NCBI GenBank assembly: GCA_036655895.1
Contig: JAVVPF010000018.1
Coordinates: 1 to 61,439 of the forward strand
Source: Cloacibacillus sp.
GTDB lineage: Bacteria > Synergistota > Synergistia > Synergistales > Synergistaceae
Reading direction: 5' to 3'
DNA length: 61,439 nt
A model generated the notes under the pieces. That model worked only from the letters and a program-made list of their open reading frames with translations. It was not told the DNA's origin and made no database searches. Positions 33,780 through 42,395 of this stretch are shown here, in pieces. Position 1 is the first letter of the stretch. Every line of letters starts with the position of its first letter. Position numbers and translations under genes: made by a program.

Positions 33780-34838
33780 ATGGCATATGTTGAATTAAGG
33801 AACGTTACAAAACTTTTCGGCACGGTGCGCGCGGTAGACGCGCTCAACCTCTCCATTGAAAAGGGAGAGTGCTTCTCGTTCCTCGGCCCCTCCGGCTGCG
33901 GCAAGACGACGACGCTGCGCATGGTGGCCGGTTTTGAGGACCTTGACGAAGGCGAGATCGAAGTAGGCGGAAAACTCATCTCATCAAAAGAGAAGAATTT
34001 TTACATCCCGCCGGAAAACCGCGGCTTCGGAATGGTCTTTCAGGCCTTCGCGGTCTGGCCGCACATGACCGTCTACGACAACGTAGCGTTTCCGCTGAAG
34101 ATAAAACATCTTTCAAGAAGCGAAGTAGAGGACCGCACGAAGCAGGCGCTTGCAAACACGAACCTCACAAAGCAGGCGCGGCTTTACCCCAACGACCTCT
34201 CCGGAGGCGAAAAGCAGCGCATTGCGCTTGCGCGCGCGCTTTCCATCAACCCGGGGCTCCTTCTCCTTGATGAGCCGCTCTCAAACCTTGACCCGCACCT
34301 CCGCGAAGAGATGCGCTTTGAGATAAAGGACCTGCAGCGCAAATATGATTTTTCAATCATCTTTGTCACGCACGACCAGTCCGAAGCGATGGCGCTCTCA
34401 AACCGCATCATGGTAATGCGCGACGGCAGGACGATGCAGATAGACACGCCGCTTGACATCTACGCGAAGCCGGCCAACCGCTTCGTCTACAGCTTCATCG
34501 GCCTCTCAAACTTCGTGCCCGTCGTCTTCCGCGACGGAAAATCGGTAGTAGAAAGCGCGCCTGACGCCGGAGTCGTCTCAAGCGATGTTCCGCCGCAGTT
34601 TTCGGCGGCCGGCCACGCAGCCGCGGCCTGCCGCCCCTCTGAGATAAACTTCGTATCAGAAGGAGAGGGCGGAGTGAAGGGCGTCATAATGCGCACGGCC
34701 TATCTTGGCGAAATAGTGGACTACATGGTCAAAGTGGGCGAAAGCGAGATACGCGTTCAGAAAGGCCGCCGCGACCCGCGCCATCAAACCGGCGACACCT
34801 GTTTCCTGCACTTCCCGAAGATAGTCTGGTACGAATAA
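33780..34838 (+). CDS. Second ABC transporter ATPase of the same operon
   Basis: A 352-aa FbpC-type ATPase: Walker A GPSGCGKT, Q-loop VFQAFAVWPHM, signature LSGGEKQRIALARAL, Walker B LLLDEPLSNLD, H-loop THDQSE, and a TOBE-like C-terminus (CRPSEINFVSEGEG). It differs clearly from the first ATPase of the operon (LSGGEKQ versus LSGGQQQ), so it is not a recent copy. With a permease made of two fused, non-identical halves, the two ATPases could form a heterodimer, one per EAA loop. That is inference. A terminator follows directly. Confidence 0.92.
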   Translation: MAYVELRNVTKLFGTVRAVDALNLSIEKGECFSFLGPSGCGKTTTLRMVAGFEDLDEGEIEVGGKLISSKEKNFYIPPENRGFGMVFQAFAVWPHMTVYDNVAFPLKIKHLSRSEVEDRTKQALANTNLTKQARLYPNDLSGGEKQRIALARALSINPGLLLLDEPLSNLDPHLREEMRFEIKDLQRKYDFSIIFVTHDQSEAMALSNRIMVMRDGRTMQIDTPLDIYAKPANRFVYSFIGLSNFVPVVFRDGKSVVESAPDAGVVSSDVPPQFSAAGHAAAACRPSEINFVSEGEGGVKGVIMRTAYLGEIVDYMVKVGESEIRVQKGRRDPRHQTGDTCFLHFPKIVWYE

Positions 34839-34841
34839 AAT

Positions 34842-34888
34842 AAAGGCCCAGTTCGCCGAAAAGACGGCGTTTTGGGCCTTTCTCTTTT
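34842..34888 (+). terminator. Terminator of the first ABC operon
   Basis: AAAGGCCCA...TGGGCCTTT with an inner CGCC/GGCG stem, ending in CTCTTTTTA. It lies directly after the second ATPase gene. Confidence 0.85.
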
Positions 34889-34991
34889 TACGGCAGCCTT
34901 TAAAAGCTGACTTTTTTGAAATAATTGACACCTAAAATAGGTAGAGCTACAATTAATTGGTTTCTAAAAAAATAAACAGAGGATGAGATCA

Positions 34992-36029
34992 TTGAAGAAA
35001 ATATCTTTGGTGTTATTGGCGTTAGTAATTGCGTTGACGTCGGCGGTCTGCGCCTTCGCGGCGGAAAACAAGCTGGTCATTTATACGGCGCGCGTGGAGA
35101 AGCTCAACAACATCGTCATCGACGGTTTTAAGAAGAAATACAATATCCCAGTAGAAGTTGTGACGGGCGGTTCCGGCGAGATACTCAAGAGAGTACAGGC
35201 CGAGGCCGATTCAAAGAATGTCTACGGCGACATCCATTGGGCCGCCGACGAGACGATGCTGACAAACAACGCAAAGCTTTTCCAGGTCTATGTTCCCAAA
35301 GAAAATAAAAAAATGATGAAAAATTTCCGCAACGACGGCACCAACGTCTTCAACCCAGCCTTCGCGGAACCGAACGTCGTCATAATCAACACGGACGTCC
35401 TTAAAAAGCTTGGAGTCGCCAAAGTTGATTCCTACGCGGACCTTCTCAACCCGAAGCTGAAGGGACACATCATCATGGGCGACCCCGCAAACTCTTCGTC
35501 CGCCTTCCAGTGCCTTATCGGGATGCTCTACGGCATGGGGACAAAGCATGACCCGATGTCCCCCGCCGCGTGGAAGTATATCGACAAACTTCTCGTCAAC
35601 CTCAACGGCAAGCAGGCCAACAGCTCAAGCCAGATATACAAGGGAGTCGCCGCCGGCGAATATGCGGTCGGCCTCAGCTTTGAAGATCCCTGCGTTGAAC
35701 TAGAGGCAAGCGGAAAATATCCCGTAAAAGTGGTCTATCCTAAAGAGGGCGTCATCTTCCCCGGCCAGTCCGTGCAGATAATAGCCGGCGCGCCGCATCC
35801 TGACAACGCCAAAAAATTTGTCGACTACATGCTATCTGCCGAAGTACAGTCGCAGGTAGGACAGCAGATGAATCTGCGCCCGCTGCGCGCCGGAGTCGCG
35901 GTCAACACCAAAATGGTCCCCAGCACCAAGATAAAACTTTTCAGCAACTACAGCGCTCCCTATATTGCAAAGACAAAGGCGGAGATACTTTCGACCTTCA
36001 TGAAGCATGTCGAAGATACAATGGAATAA
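34992..36029 (+). CDS. Second Fe(III)-type ABC substrate-binding protein
   Basis: A 345-aa secreted protein with signal peptide MKKISLVLLALVIALTSAVC... AFA-AEN. KLVIYTARVEKLNNIVIDGFKKKY and FAEPNVVIINTDVLKKLGV place it in the family 1 ferric-type binding proteins, a distant paralogue of the one at 29.9 kb. TTG 34992 has AGAGG nine bases upstream and gives the usual short MKK start. ATG 34983 is immediately next to that site and is less likely. A hairpin with T run follows before the ATPase gene, so the binding protein is probably made in excess over the transporter, as is common. Confidence 0.87.
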   Translation: MKKISLVLLALVIALTSAVCAFAAENKLVIYTARVEKLNNIVIDGFKKKYNIPVEVVTGGSGEILKRVQAEADSKNVYGDIHWAADETMLTNNAKLFQVYVPKENKKMMKNFRNDGTNVFNPAFAEPNVVIINTDVLKKLGVAKVDSYADLLNPKLKGHIIMGDPANSSSAFQCLIGMLYGMGTKHDPMSPAAWKYIDKLLVNLNGKQANSSSQIYKGVAAGEYAVGLSFEDPCVELEASGKYPVKVVYPKEGVIFPGQSVQIIAGAPHPDNAKKFVDYMLSAEVQSQVGQQMNLRPLRAGVAVNTKMVPSTKIKLFSNYSAPYIAKTKAEILSTFMKHVEDTME

Positions 36030-36052
36030 ACAAAACAACCAGCACTGACCGT

Positions 36053-36084
36053 CAGGGGTCCCGCCGCGCGGGATCCCTGATTTT
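36053..36084 (+). terminator. Attenuating terminator after the second binding-protein gene
   Basis: CAGGGGTCCCGC (36053-36064) pairs with GCGGGATCCCTG (36068-36079; one mismatch or bulge), followed by ATTTT. It separates the highly needed binding protein from the membrane genes of the same operon. Confidence 0.75.
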
Positions 36085-36104
36085 AGATGAAAGGGCGTAT
36101 CTTT

Positions 36105-37202
36105 ATGAGCGTTGCCATAACTATCAGCAATGTAAAAAAAATATTTGACAAAAACATCATCATAAACGATCTCTCGCTGGCCGTAAGACCCGGCGAATTT
36201 TTCACGCTCCTCGGTCCTTCCGGGTGCGGCAAAACGACGCTGCTTCGCATGATAATAGGATTTAATTCCATCGAAGGCGGAGAAATCAAAATAGACGACA
36301 AGGTCATCAACGACGTGCCTACAAATAAACGCAACATGGGAATGGTCTTTCAAAATTACGCGGTCTTCCCCCACATGAGCGTGCGGGACAACGTGGCCTA
36401 CGGGCTTAAGACCCGCGGAACGCCCGCGCAGCAAAAAAAAGAGATGGTCGACGAAATACTTAAAATAACGCGCATCGAAGAGTACGCCGACCGGATGCCG
36501 ACGCAGCTCTCCGGCGGCCAGCAGCAGCGCGTGGCGCTTGCGCGCGCCATCGTCATTCATCCTGACGTACTGCTGATGGATGAGCCGCTCTCAAACCTTG
36601 ACGCAAAGCTTCGCATAGAGATGCGCAACGCAATAAAAAAGATACAAAAACAGATGGGCATAACTACCGTCTATGTGACGCACGACCAGGAAGAGGCGCT
36701 TGCCGTTTCAGACCGTATCGCGGTCATGCACGGCGGCATAATCCAACAGATAGATTCTCCAAAAAAAATATACCAGAGGCCGTGCAACCTATTCGTTTCA
36801 ACCTTCATAGGACTTTCAAACATCCTTGAGGCCACGGTAGAATCACGCGGCGGCGCACGCTTTTTGAGGCTCCATCCTGATTATGCGCCAGAGATGACTA
36901 CTCTTTGCGACGTACCCGACGGACGCCCGGCGCTTGCCAGCATCCGCCCGGAGGAGTTCAGCGTCTCGGCCGATATGAACTCTGCCGGCATCCCCGCCGT
37001 CGTGCGTTCAAGCGTCTTTCTTGGCGTCAACCTCCATTACTTCGTCGAGCTTCCAGACGGCAAAGAGGCGGAGATAATCCAGGAGACCGACCTGAGCGAC
37101 ATGATCCCGGACGGAACTAAAGTGCGGCTCACCGTACATCCGCTAAAAATAAACGTCTTCGACGCCGAACGGAAGCAGACGTTGATACGCGAGGGCGCGT
37201 AA
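36105..37202 (+). CDS. ABC transporter ATPase of the second importer
   Basis: A 365-aa FbpC/PotA-type ATPase with Walker A GPSGCGKT, Q-loop VFQNYAVFPHM, signature LSGGQQQRVALARAI, Walker B LLMDEPLSNLD and H-loop THDQEEA. The C-terminal TOBE-like part includes ASIRPEEFSV. ATG 36105 has AAAGGG nine bases upstream, which favours it over ATG 36087. The stop touches the permease start without a gap. Confidence 0.92.
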   Translation: MSVAITISNVKKIFDKNIIINDLSLAVRPGEFFTLLGPSGCGKTTLLRMIIGFNSIEGGEIKIDDKVINDVPTNKRNMGMVFQNYAVFPHMSVRDNVAYGLKTRGTPAQQKKEMVDEILKITRIEEYADRMPTQLSGGQQQRVALARAIVIHPDVLLMDEPLSNLDAKLRIEMRNAIKKIQKQMGITTVYVTHDQEEALAVSDRIAVMHGGIIQQIDSPKKIYQRPCNLFVSTFIGLSNILEATVESRGGARFLRLHPDYAPEMTTLCDVPDGRPALASIRPEEFSVSADMNSAGIPAVVRSSVFLGVNLHYFVELPDGKEAEIIQETDLSDMIPDGTKVRLTVHPLKINVFDAERKQTLIREGA

Positions 37203-38864
37203 ATGCTCACCCACGACCGCGGCTTTAATATATGGACGGCCTTCACCGTCGCCATTCTGGCCTTGTTTCTTATATTTGTGGTCTACCCGCTTTCGCTCGT
37301 CCTTTATAAAAGCGTCATAGACCCTGTAAGCGGCAGCGTCACCTTCGACCATTTCGTCAGGTTCTTTTCGCGTAAATACTATTTGAATACCATGTACAAC
37401 AGCTTCAAGGTGACGGTGACGGCGACTCTGATATCGGCCGCTCTGGGCATGCTGATGGCCTATACGACAAGAAGCGTCTGGATAAAGGGAACAAAATATC
37501 TTAATATATTCATCGTAATAGCCTATCTTTCACCGCCCTTCATCGGCGCATACGCGTGGGTGCAGCTTCTTGGACGCGCCGGCCTCATAACGCGTTTTAT
37601 CAACGATTCTTTCGGTACGAACTTTGGCGGCATCTACGGCTTTGCCGGTATTGTGCTGGTCTTCTCGCTTCAGTCCTTTCCGTTGGTCTACATGTATGTC
37701 TCGGGCGCGCTCCAAAATATGGACAACTCTCTCAACGAGGCGGCGGAAAGCCTTGGTGCCTCCAATTTTGAGCGAATGAAGGATATAATTTTGCCGCTGG
37801 TGCTGCCGACCATGCTCGCAAGTTCTCTTCTTGTTTTCATGAGAGTCTTTTCCGATTTTGGAACGCCGATGCTGATAGGCGAGGGGTACAGGACCTTTCC
37901 GACGGTGCTCTACAGCCAGTTTATGGGCGAGGTCTCAAACGACGACTTCTTTTCTGCGGCGCTTTGCGTAATAATCATCGCCTTCACGCTGCTCTTCTTC
38001 TTTTTGCAGAGGTACATCGCGCGCCGCCACACCTACCACATGAGCGCGCTGAAGCCGATGCTGCCGAAACGAGTGAAGCCGTTAAAAAGTTTTTTATGCC
38101 ATTGCTTCGTCTATCTGGTGGTCTTTCTCGGGATGCTGCCGCAGCTGACGGTCCTTGTCACCTCATTTCTTGAGGAGAACACGGCGCACATGTTTACAAG
38201 CAAACTTACTTTAATCAACTATATCAACACGATCTTCAGCAAGAACAGCAAGGTCGTCGCCAATACCTACCTGTACGGCATCTCGGCTATCGCGATCGTA
38301 GTGGTCTGCGGAGTGCTCATCTCCTATCTTGCGGAACGCAAGCGGTCATTCCTCACGTCAACGGTCGACACTCTGACGATGCTGCCCTATATAATCCCAG
38401 GCTCCGTCTTGGGCATCGCCTTTTTGTACGCCTTCAACGTTCCGCCTCTTATGTTGAGCGGCACGGCGCTCATAATAATAATCTCCCTCTCAATACGCAG
38501 GATGCCGTACACCATACGCTCATGCAACGCCACAATAGGGCAGATAAGCCCAAGCGTGGAGGAGGCGGCGGTGAGCCTCGGCGCAAGCGAACTTCGCTCA
38601 TTTTGGGAGATAACCATCCCAATGATGCTTCCCGGAGTTCTGGCGGGCGCCATTATGAGCTGGGTCACCGTCATAAGCGAGCTTTCGTCGTCAATAATAC
38701 TCTACAGGGCGGCTACGCAGACGCTTACGGTCTCAATATACGTTGAGGTCATCCGTTCCAACTTCGGAAACGCGGCCGCGTATTCGTCGATACTTACGCT
38801 CACCTCCGTGCTTTCGCTCCTTTTATTCTTTAAACTTTCTGGGCGCAGAGAGATAAGTATTTAA
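37203..38864 (+). CDS. Fused double-domain ABC permease of the second importer
   Basis: A 553-aa inner-membrane protein with about 12 helices in two permease halves. EAA loops: NEAAESLGASNFERMKDIILPL in the first half and VEEAAVSLGASELRSFWEITIPM in the second. It belongs to the ferric iron-type family like the permease at 32.1 kb but shares only the general pattern. It ends the second importer operon; a hairpin (about 38873-38895) and a strong terminator at 38972 follow. Confidence 0.92.
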   Translation: MLTHDRGFNIWTAFTVAILALFLIFVVYPLSLVLYKSVIDPVSGSVTFDHFVRFFSRKYYLNTMYNSFKVTVTATLISAALGMLMAYTTRSVWIKGTKYLNIFIVIAYLSPPFIGAYAWVQLLGRAGLITRFINDSFGTNFGGIYGFAGIVLVFSLQSFPLVYMYVSGALQNMDNSLNEAAESLGASNFERMKDIILPLVLPTMLASSLLVFMRVFSDFGTPMLIGEGYRTFPTVLYSQFMGEVSNDDFFSAALCVIIIAFTLLFFFLQRYIARRHTYHMSALKPMLPKRVKPLKSFLCHCFVYLVVFLGMLPQLTVLVTSFLEENTAHMFTSKLTLINYINTIFSKNSKVVANTYLYGISAIAIVVVCGVLISYLAERKRSFLTSTVDTLTMLPYIIPGSVLGIAFLYAFNVPPLMLSGTALIIIISLSIRRMPYTIRSCNATIGQISPSVEEAAVSLGASELRSFWEITIPMMLPGVLAGAIMSWVTVISELSSSIILYRAATQTLTVSIYVEVIRSNFGNAAAYSSILTLTSVLSLLLFFKLSGRREISI

Positions 38865-38971
38865 AGACAGGCGCAGGCCTGAGGAGGCCTGCGGCGCAGA
38901 TGAACGTTTACGAGTTGAGGTAAATAGTTATAAGGCGTGTCTGTAGAAATTATGCGTCTGTGAACAGTACG

Positions 38972-39008
38972 AAGCCGCGAAAGAGAGGCCCGCTTTCGCG
39001 GCTTTTTA
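38972..39008. terminator. Terminator between the second ABC operon and the XRE gene
   Basis: AAGCCGCGAAAG and CTTTCGCGGCTT form a perfect 12-bp stem followed by TTTATTTTT on the plus strand. The T tract overlaps the stop of the convergent XRE gene. Confidence 0.88.
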
Positions 39009-39410
39009 TTTTTCTTCGTCTTCGTGGTGCAGTTCAAAGGTGCAGGCGTCCAGCAATCCTTTGACGGCGGAGCGTTCGCCTTGATTCATTTTCTTGAACT
39101 GTCTTTTAAGCGCGTTGTAGGCCTGCGCAAGAAAAAGTATAGCGGGCTCTTCCTCGCCGCCAGCAGATGACGCGGCGGATAAGAATTTTGCGGCGCGGCA
39201 GAGCGGGGCGGGGTCGTCGATTTCGCCCACGAGCCATGAGACAGATGTATCCAGTTCTCGCGCTAGAAGAAGTTTTGTAGCGTCGTCCGGTTCGTTGATG
39301 TCATTTTTCCACCTGGACATGGTGGCGCTAGTTACTCCCATACTGTCGAGAAGCGTTTTGGTTTTTATATGAAGTTGCTCTTGTCTATGGCTTATTCGTT
39401 CTCCTATCAT
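39006..39410 (-). CDS. XRE-type helix-turn-helix regulator
   Basis: A 134-aa protein. An N-terminal HTH is seen at about residues 10-60: QLHIKTKTLLDSMGVTSATMSRWKNDINEPDDATKLLLARELDTSVSWLVGE, the Cro/CI-type pattern with a SVSWLVGE end like many phage-style repressors. The rest (LCRAAKFLSAASSAGGEEEP...) is an uncharacterised helical tail. ATG 39410 starts at the conserved MIGERI; an earlier start at 39449 has no support. Upstream, many short CGTAAT-like repeats fill the region to the divergent small gene, a candidate operator field. Confidence 0.8.
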   Translation of the reverse strand: MIGERISHRQEQLHIKTKTLLDSMGVTSATMSRWKNDINEPDDATKLLLARELDTSVSWLVGEIDDPAPLCRAAKFLSAASSAGGEEEPAILFLAQAYNALKRQFKKMNQGERSAVKGLLDACTFELHHEDEEK

Positions 39411-39432
39411 AATATCTTTGATAATACTTAAA

Positions 39433-39694
39433 ACGTAATAGCAAAACAAGAGCGCAGAACGTAAGTAAGTTGCTTTAAGTGAAATAAATTCTTGACTATT
39501 TACTTTATGCGTAATAGTATTGGCCTATTGAGCTTGTGGACGTAATAAAGCTTAGTATTTGCGTTATTGCCGCGATGCGCGCCGTATTAAATTTTGCTTT
39601 GGCCGTTATGGCAGTACGCTATGCGCAATAAACGTTTTTTGCAGCGCACTTGTAAGTAATATACGCATTACGTAACATATAAACGCAGAACGTA
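39433..39694. repeat. Cluster of short CGTAAT-type repeats upstream of the XRE gene
   Basis: Within 260 gene-free bases the core (A/G)CGTAAT or its complement recurs in slightly altered forms near 39433, 39509, 39540, 39558, 39605 and 39666. An 11-base copy CGCAGAACGTA occurs at 39453 and 39684. Spacing is irregular. One copy (39509-39516) overlaps the -10 of a good plus-strand promoter. It looks like a multi-site operator region. Confidence 0.45.
39492..39520 (+). promoter_or_regulatory. Strong plus-strand promoter in the repeat field
   Basis: TTGACT (39492-39497), 17 bases, TAGTAT (39515-39520). It points toward the 68-aa gene but starts about 245 bases before it, so the transcript would have a long untranslated leader or include a small RNA. 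Confidence 0.55.
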
Positions 39695-39771
39695 GGCGCC
39701 GGGCAGCGCGCGGGGACGTATAGCATGAAGCGTCCACGCGCGGCGCGCGGCGGGAATAAGGGGGCAACAAT

Positions 39772-39978
39772 ATGCAGGAAAACAGAACGCCTTGCGGCGC
39801 GTCTTTGAATCGTATGACAAGTGAATTGACGGAGGCTAGAAGATCTGTCGGTTTGCTGATGGACAAGTTCGACGTCCACGACGATCATGATACGGCGTGG
39901 GTGGAGTGCTGCAGGCTGCGCGACATCGTCATACGCCTCACCGCGGACGTGGAGAGTTTCAAAAAAAGCCTCTCGTAA
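39772..39978 (+). CDS. Small hypothetical protein (68 aa)
   Basis: I do not recognise this product. It is soluble and mostly helical, with a heptad-like stretch LNRMTSELTEARRSVGLLMDKF and a C-terminal RLRDIVIRLTADVESFKKSL. AAGGGGG lies seven bases before ATG, a good ribosome site that supports a real gene. It is divergent from the XRE regulator and shares its repeat-filled control region, which resembles a small regulator/target pair or a relic of a mobile element. Confidence 0.55.
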   Translation: MQENRTPCGASLNRMTSELTEARRSVGLLMDKFDVHDDHDTAWVECCRLRDIVIRLTADVESFKKSLS

Positions 39979-40063
39979 GGCAGTACTTATAAAAATAAAG
40001 CTACGGTGCTATCATAGAGGCGCTTTTACAGTTATTCTTTAAAAAAAGAAGGCGGGCGCCCTG

Positions 40064-40942
40064 ATGATTTATGGAATATTCTTAAGCCTCCTCACCTGTC
40101 TGTGCTGGGGAAGCACCTCTTTCTTACTGCGCGGCATAAACAGACTCGACGCCTCGGAGATGTCGTTTATGCGCGCGTCCGGCGGTCTGCTCTGCGGCCT
40201 CTTTTTATTGATTTTTTCACACGCCGGCCTCTCTCAATCTTTAAAACTCTCGGATATCCTCGTCTTTATAGCGCTTGTGCTGTGCAACAACGTCATAGGC
40301 GACGTCTTTTTATTTTTTGCGCTGCATCGGCTGGGCGTCGCGCGCGGCGCGGCCATTTCAAGCTCGTACCCTATCCCGGTGGCTCTCGCCTCGTCTCTTT
40401 TTTTCGGCGCGAAGCTGTCGTTTCCCGTCGTGGCCGGCACAGTCGCGGTCGTGGCAGCCGTAGCGCTGCTTTGTCATTCAAAAAAGAGCGAGGGCGGCCT
40501 TTCTGTCTCCGGCCTCGTCTACGCCGTGCTTGCCTGCCTGTTTTGGGCGGCAGGCCTTCTTTTTAACAAACAGCTCGTGGTGGCGGGGCTTGCTCCAATA
40601 ACGATCGTCCTTGGGCGCGGCGTCGCCTTTTTTACGATAGCTTTCGCTATCTGGCTCGCCAGGCTCGCCTTTGTGAAGAACGACATGAGTTCGTGGCGCA
40701 GGCTGCGCTCCAAAGAGGCGCTCATGGGCCTCCTTGCCGGCATATTGTCGCTGGGCTTTGGCGCGTGGCTCTATTCATCGGCGCTGGAATATGTGGCGCC
40801 CGCGGTGGCGACTACGATAGGCGGCGCGAACCCGATCGTCGCCACAGTATTTGCCCTGGTCATATACAAAGAAAAGGTCCGTCCGCTGCAATGGGCGGCA
40901 ATAGCCTTGGCAGCGGGCGGATCTGTTTTAGTGACCTTTTAG
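40064..40942 (+). CDS. EamA family (DMT) exporter
   Basis: A 292-aa inner-membrane protein with ten predicted helices made of two EamA repeats. The first runs from MIYGIFLSLLTCLCWGSTSFLLRGINRLDASEMSFMRAS to about residue 135. The second begins LVYAVLACLFWAAGLLFNKQLVV. Conserved GGANPIVATVFALVIYKEKV near the end is typical of drug/metabolite exporters. The substrate is unknown. It sits alone on the plus strand, convergent with the aminotransferase gene. Confidence 0.88.
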   Translation: MIYGIFLSLLTCLCWGSTSFLLRGINRLDASEMSFMRASGGLLCGLFLLIFSHAGLSQSLKLSDILVFIALVLCNNVIGDVFLFFALHRLGVARGAAISSSYPIPVALASSLFFGAKLSFPVVAGTVAVVAAVALLCHSKKSEGGLSVSGLVYAVLACLFWAAGLLFNKQLVVAGLAPITIVLGRGVAFFTIAFAIWLARLAFVKNDMSSWRRLRSKEALMGLLAGILSLGFGAWLYSSALEYVAPAVATTIGGANPIVATVFALVIYKEKVRPLQWAAIALAAGGSVLVTF

Positions 40943-40957
40943 CGGCGAGCGCCGCGT

Positions 40958-41797
40958 CTAGGAAAGCCAGCGCGCCTGATTGAGCAGGAATATCCTTTGC
41001 AGATGCTGCGAGACGGGGCCCGGTTTGCCGTTTCCGATCTGCTGTCCGCCCACTCTCACGACTGGCAGCACCTCTTTCACGGAGCCTGTGATGAAGGCTT
41101 CGTCGGCCAACGCCAGCTCCTCTTCGCGCGGGCAGCGTTCCTCCACCTCGAAACCGTTTTCACGCGCAAGCGTTAAGATAATGTCGCGCGTCACGCCTTT
41201 GAGCACTTTGCCCACCGGCGCCGTGATGAGCTTTCCGTCTTTGCAGATGAAGAAGTTGCTGCTCATGGCCTCTGTGATCTCGCCCTCGGGTGTGATGTAG
41301 AGCGTCTCAAAGTTTGACTTCTGCGCCTTTGAAAGCGGGATGAGGCCGAACAAATAATTTGTGCTCTTGATGAGCGGGAAGGGACGCGCTATGCGATTCG
41401 GTTCCAGCGTGATGCCGTTTTTCTTTTCGTCCTCTGTCGGTTTGTGCACCTCGTCGAAGATGACGAAGAAACGCGGTTCAGGAAAGGAGCCCTTGTTGTT
41501 GATGTCTCCGCCCGTTATATATGGCTTCACGAGGCCGTCGAAATTTTTATGCTCGGGCAGAGCAAGCCCCTCGCGGATTATCTCGGGAAGTTTTTTTATT
41601 ATTTCGCGGGCCTCTATGCCTGAGCCCTCGGCGCTGCCTGCAAGACGTTCCAGATGCTGCGTCATCGCAAACGGCGAGCCTTCGTATATCCTTACTGATT
41701 CAAATGTCCCAATGCCGCGCTGGATGGACATGTCGGTCATGGGCAGCGCGCATTCCGAAAGCGGCGCGAATTTGCCGTCGTAATAACAAAGTGCCAA
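40958..41797 (-). CDS. PLP class IV aminotransferase (branched-chain or D-amino acid type)
   Basis: A PLP-fold-IV enzyme of about 279 aa. Visible are CYYDGKFAPLSECALPMTDMSIQRGIGTFESVRIYEG at the start, GLVKPYITGG with the likely PLP lysine (K in LIKSTNYLFGLI), ITEAMSSNFFICKDGKL with the conserved Glu, and LKGVTRDIILTLA. TTG 41797 is chosen because GAGGG lies eight bases upstream and the promoter -10 ends only 12 bases before ATG 41818, which would leave that ATG almost leaderless. Substrate preference cannot be read. Confidence 0.85.
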   Translation of the reverse strand: MALCYYDGKFAPLSECALPMTDMSIQRGIGTFESVRIYEGSPFAMTQHLERLAGSAEGSGIEAREIIKKLPEIIREGLALPEHKNFDGLVKPYITGGDINNKGSFPEPRFFVIFDEVHKPTEDEKKNGITLEPNRIARPFPLIKSTNYLFGLIPLSKAQKSNFETLYITPEGEITEAMSSNFFICKDGKLITAPVGKVLKGVTRDIILTLARENGFEVEERCPREEELALADEAFITGSVKEVLPVVRVGGQQIGNGKPGPVSQHLQRIFLLNQARWLS

Positions 41798-41829
41798 TTT
41801 ATATACCCTCTTTCCCATTTTATGCTAGA

Positions 41830-41857
41830 AGTATAACGCAAAACAATAGATTGACAA
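41830..41857 (-). promoter_or_regulatory. Promoter of the aminotransferase gene
   Basis: TTGTCA (41857-41852), 16 bases, TATACT (41835-41830) on the minus strand. Its position decides the TTG 41797 start. Confidence 0.65.
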
Positions 41858-41871
41858 GCCGACTATTTCGC

Positions 41872-41926
41872 TTGCGTAAATCTCGTCCGTCATATAAAAT
41901 CATCACGTAATTAAGTATTGCAATGC
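41872..41926 (+). promoter_or_regulatory. Promoter and operator candidate of the first Rrf2 gene
   Basis: TTGCGT (41872-41877), 17 bases, TAAAAT (41895-41900). Right after it lies TAATTAAGTATTGCAATGC (41908-41926), identical to the hcp leader element except for three bases. The position at or after the transcription start suits repression by an Fe-S Rrf2 protein and autoregulation. Confidence 0.6.
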
Positions 41927-41948
41927 GTAAAAGAAAGTGGGATGTTTT

Positions 41949-42341
41949 ATGGCAAAGATTGTTGGTTTCAGCGAAGCCGGTTATATTGCTCTTCACTGCA
42001 TGATGCTGATGGCGGAGAATGGACAGCGTCTCTTGTCGGTCAAGGAGATGGCCTCTTCGCTCAAAGTTTCCGAGGCGCATCTTGCGAAGGTGGTGCTGTG
42101 GCTCGCAAAGGCGGAGCTGATAAAGACGACGCGGGGCCCGAAGGGCGGAGCGGTGCTTGCGAGAGCGCCGCAGGATATCTCCTTTCTTGAAATAATCGAG
42201 GCGATAGACGGCCCGGTGCGCAGCCCCGGCTGCGTCTTCGGCCACAGCGAGTGCGTATATAAGGAATGTATCTTCGGAGATTTTATCTCCCACATGACGG
42301 ACGAGGCGGCTAAGTGGCTCGCCGAAAAGAAGCTGGCGTAA
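41949..42341 (+). CDS. Rrf2 family Fe-S transcriptional regulator (NsrR/IscR-like)
   Basis: A 130-aa winged-helix regulator. VKEMASSLKVSEAHLAKVVLWLAKAELIKTTRGPKGGAVLAR is the typical Rrf2 HTH and wing. Three cysteines in GCVFGHSECVYKEC (C-x6-C-x4-C) are the Fe-S ligands of this family. ATG 41949 is chosen over GTG 41937. Its own leader and the hcp leader share an almost identical 19-base element, so I infer that it senses NO or redox stress and controls hcp and itself. A ferredoxin gene follows 54 bases downstream, probably in the same transcript. Confidence 0.9.
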   Translation: MAKIVGFSEAGYIALHCMMLMAENGQRLLSVKEMASSLKVSEAHLAKVVLWLAKAELIKTTRGPKGGAVLARAPQDISFLEIIEAIDGPVRSPGCVFGHSECVYKECIFGDFISHMTDEAAKWLAEKKLA

Positions 42342-42395
42342 CTCCGCGCCTTTCGTCTTTCGTAAAAATACAATTAAAGAGGGGAAGCAGCTCCA

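Noticed and set aside
39433-39694. CRISPR array
   Set aside because: Repeats are 6-11 bases, imperfect and irregularly spaced, without spacers of uniform length or cas genes.
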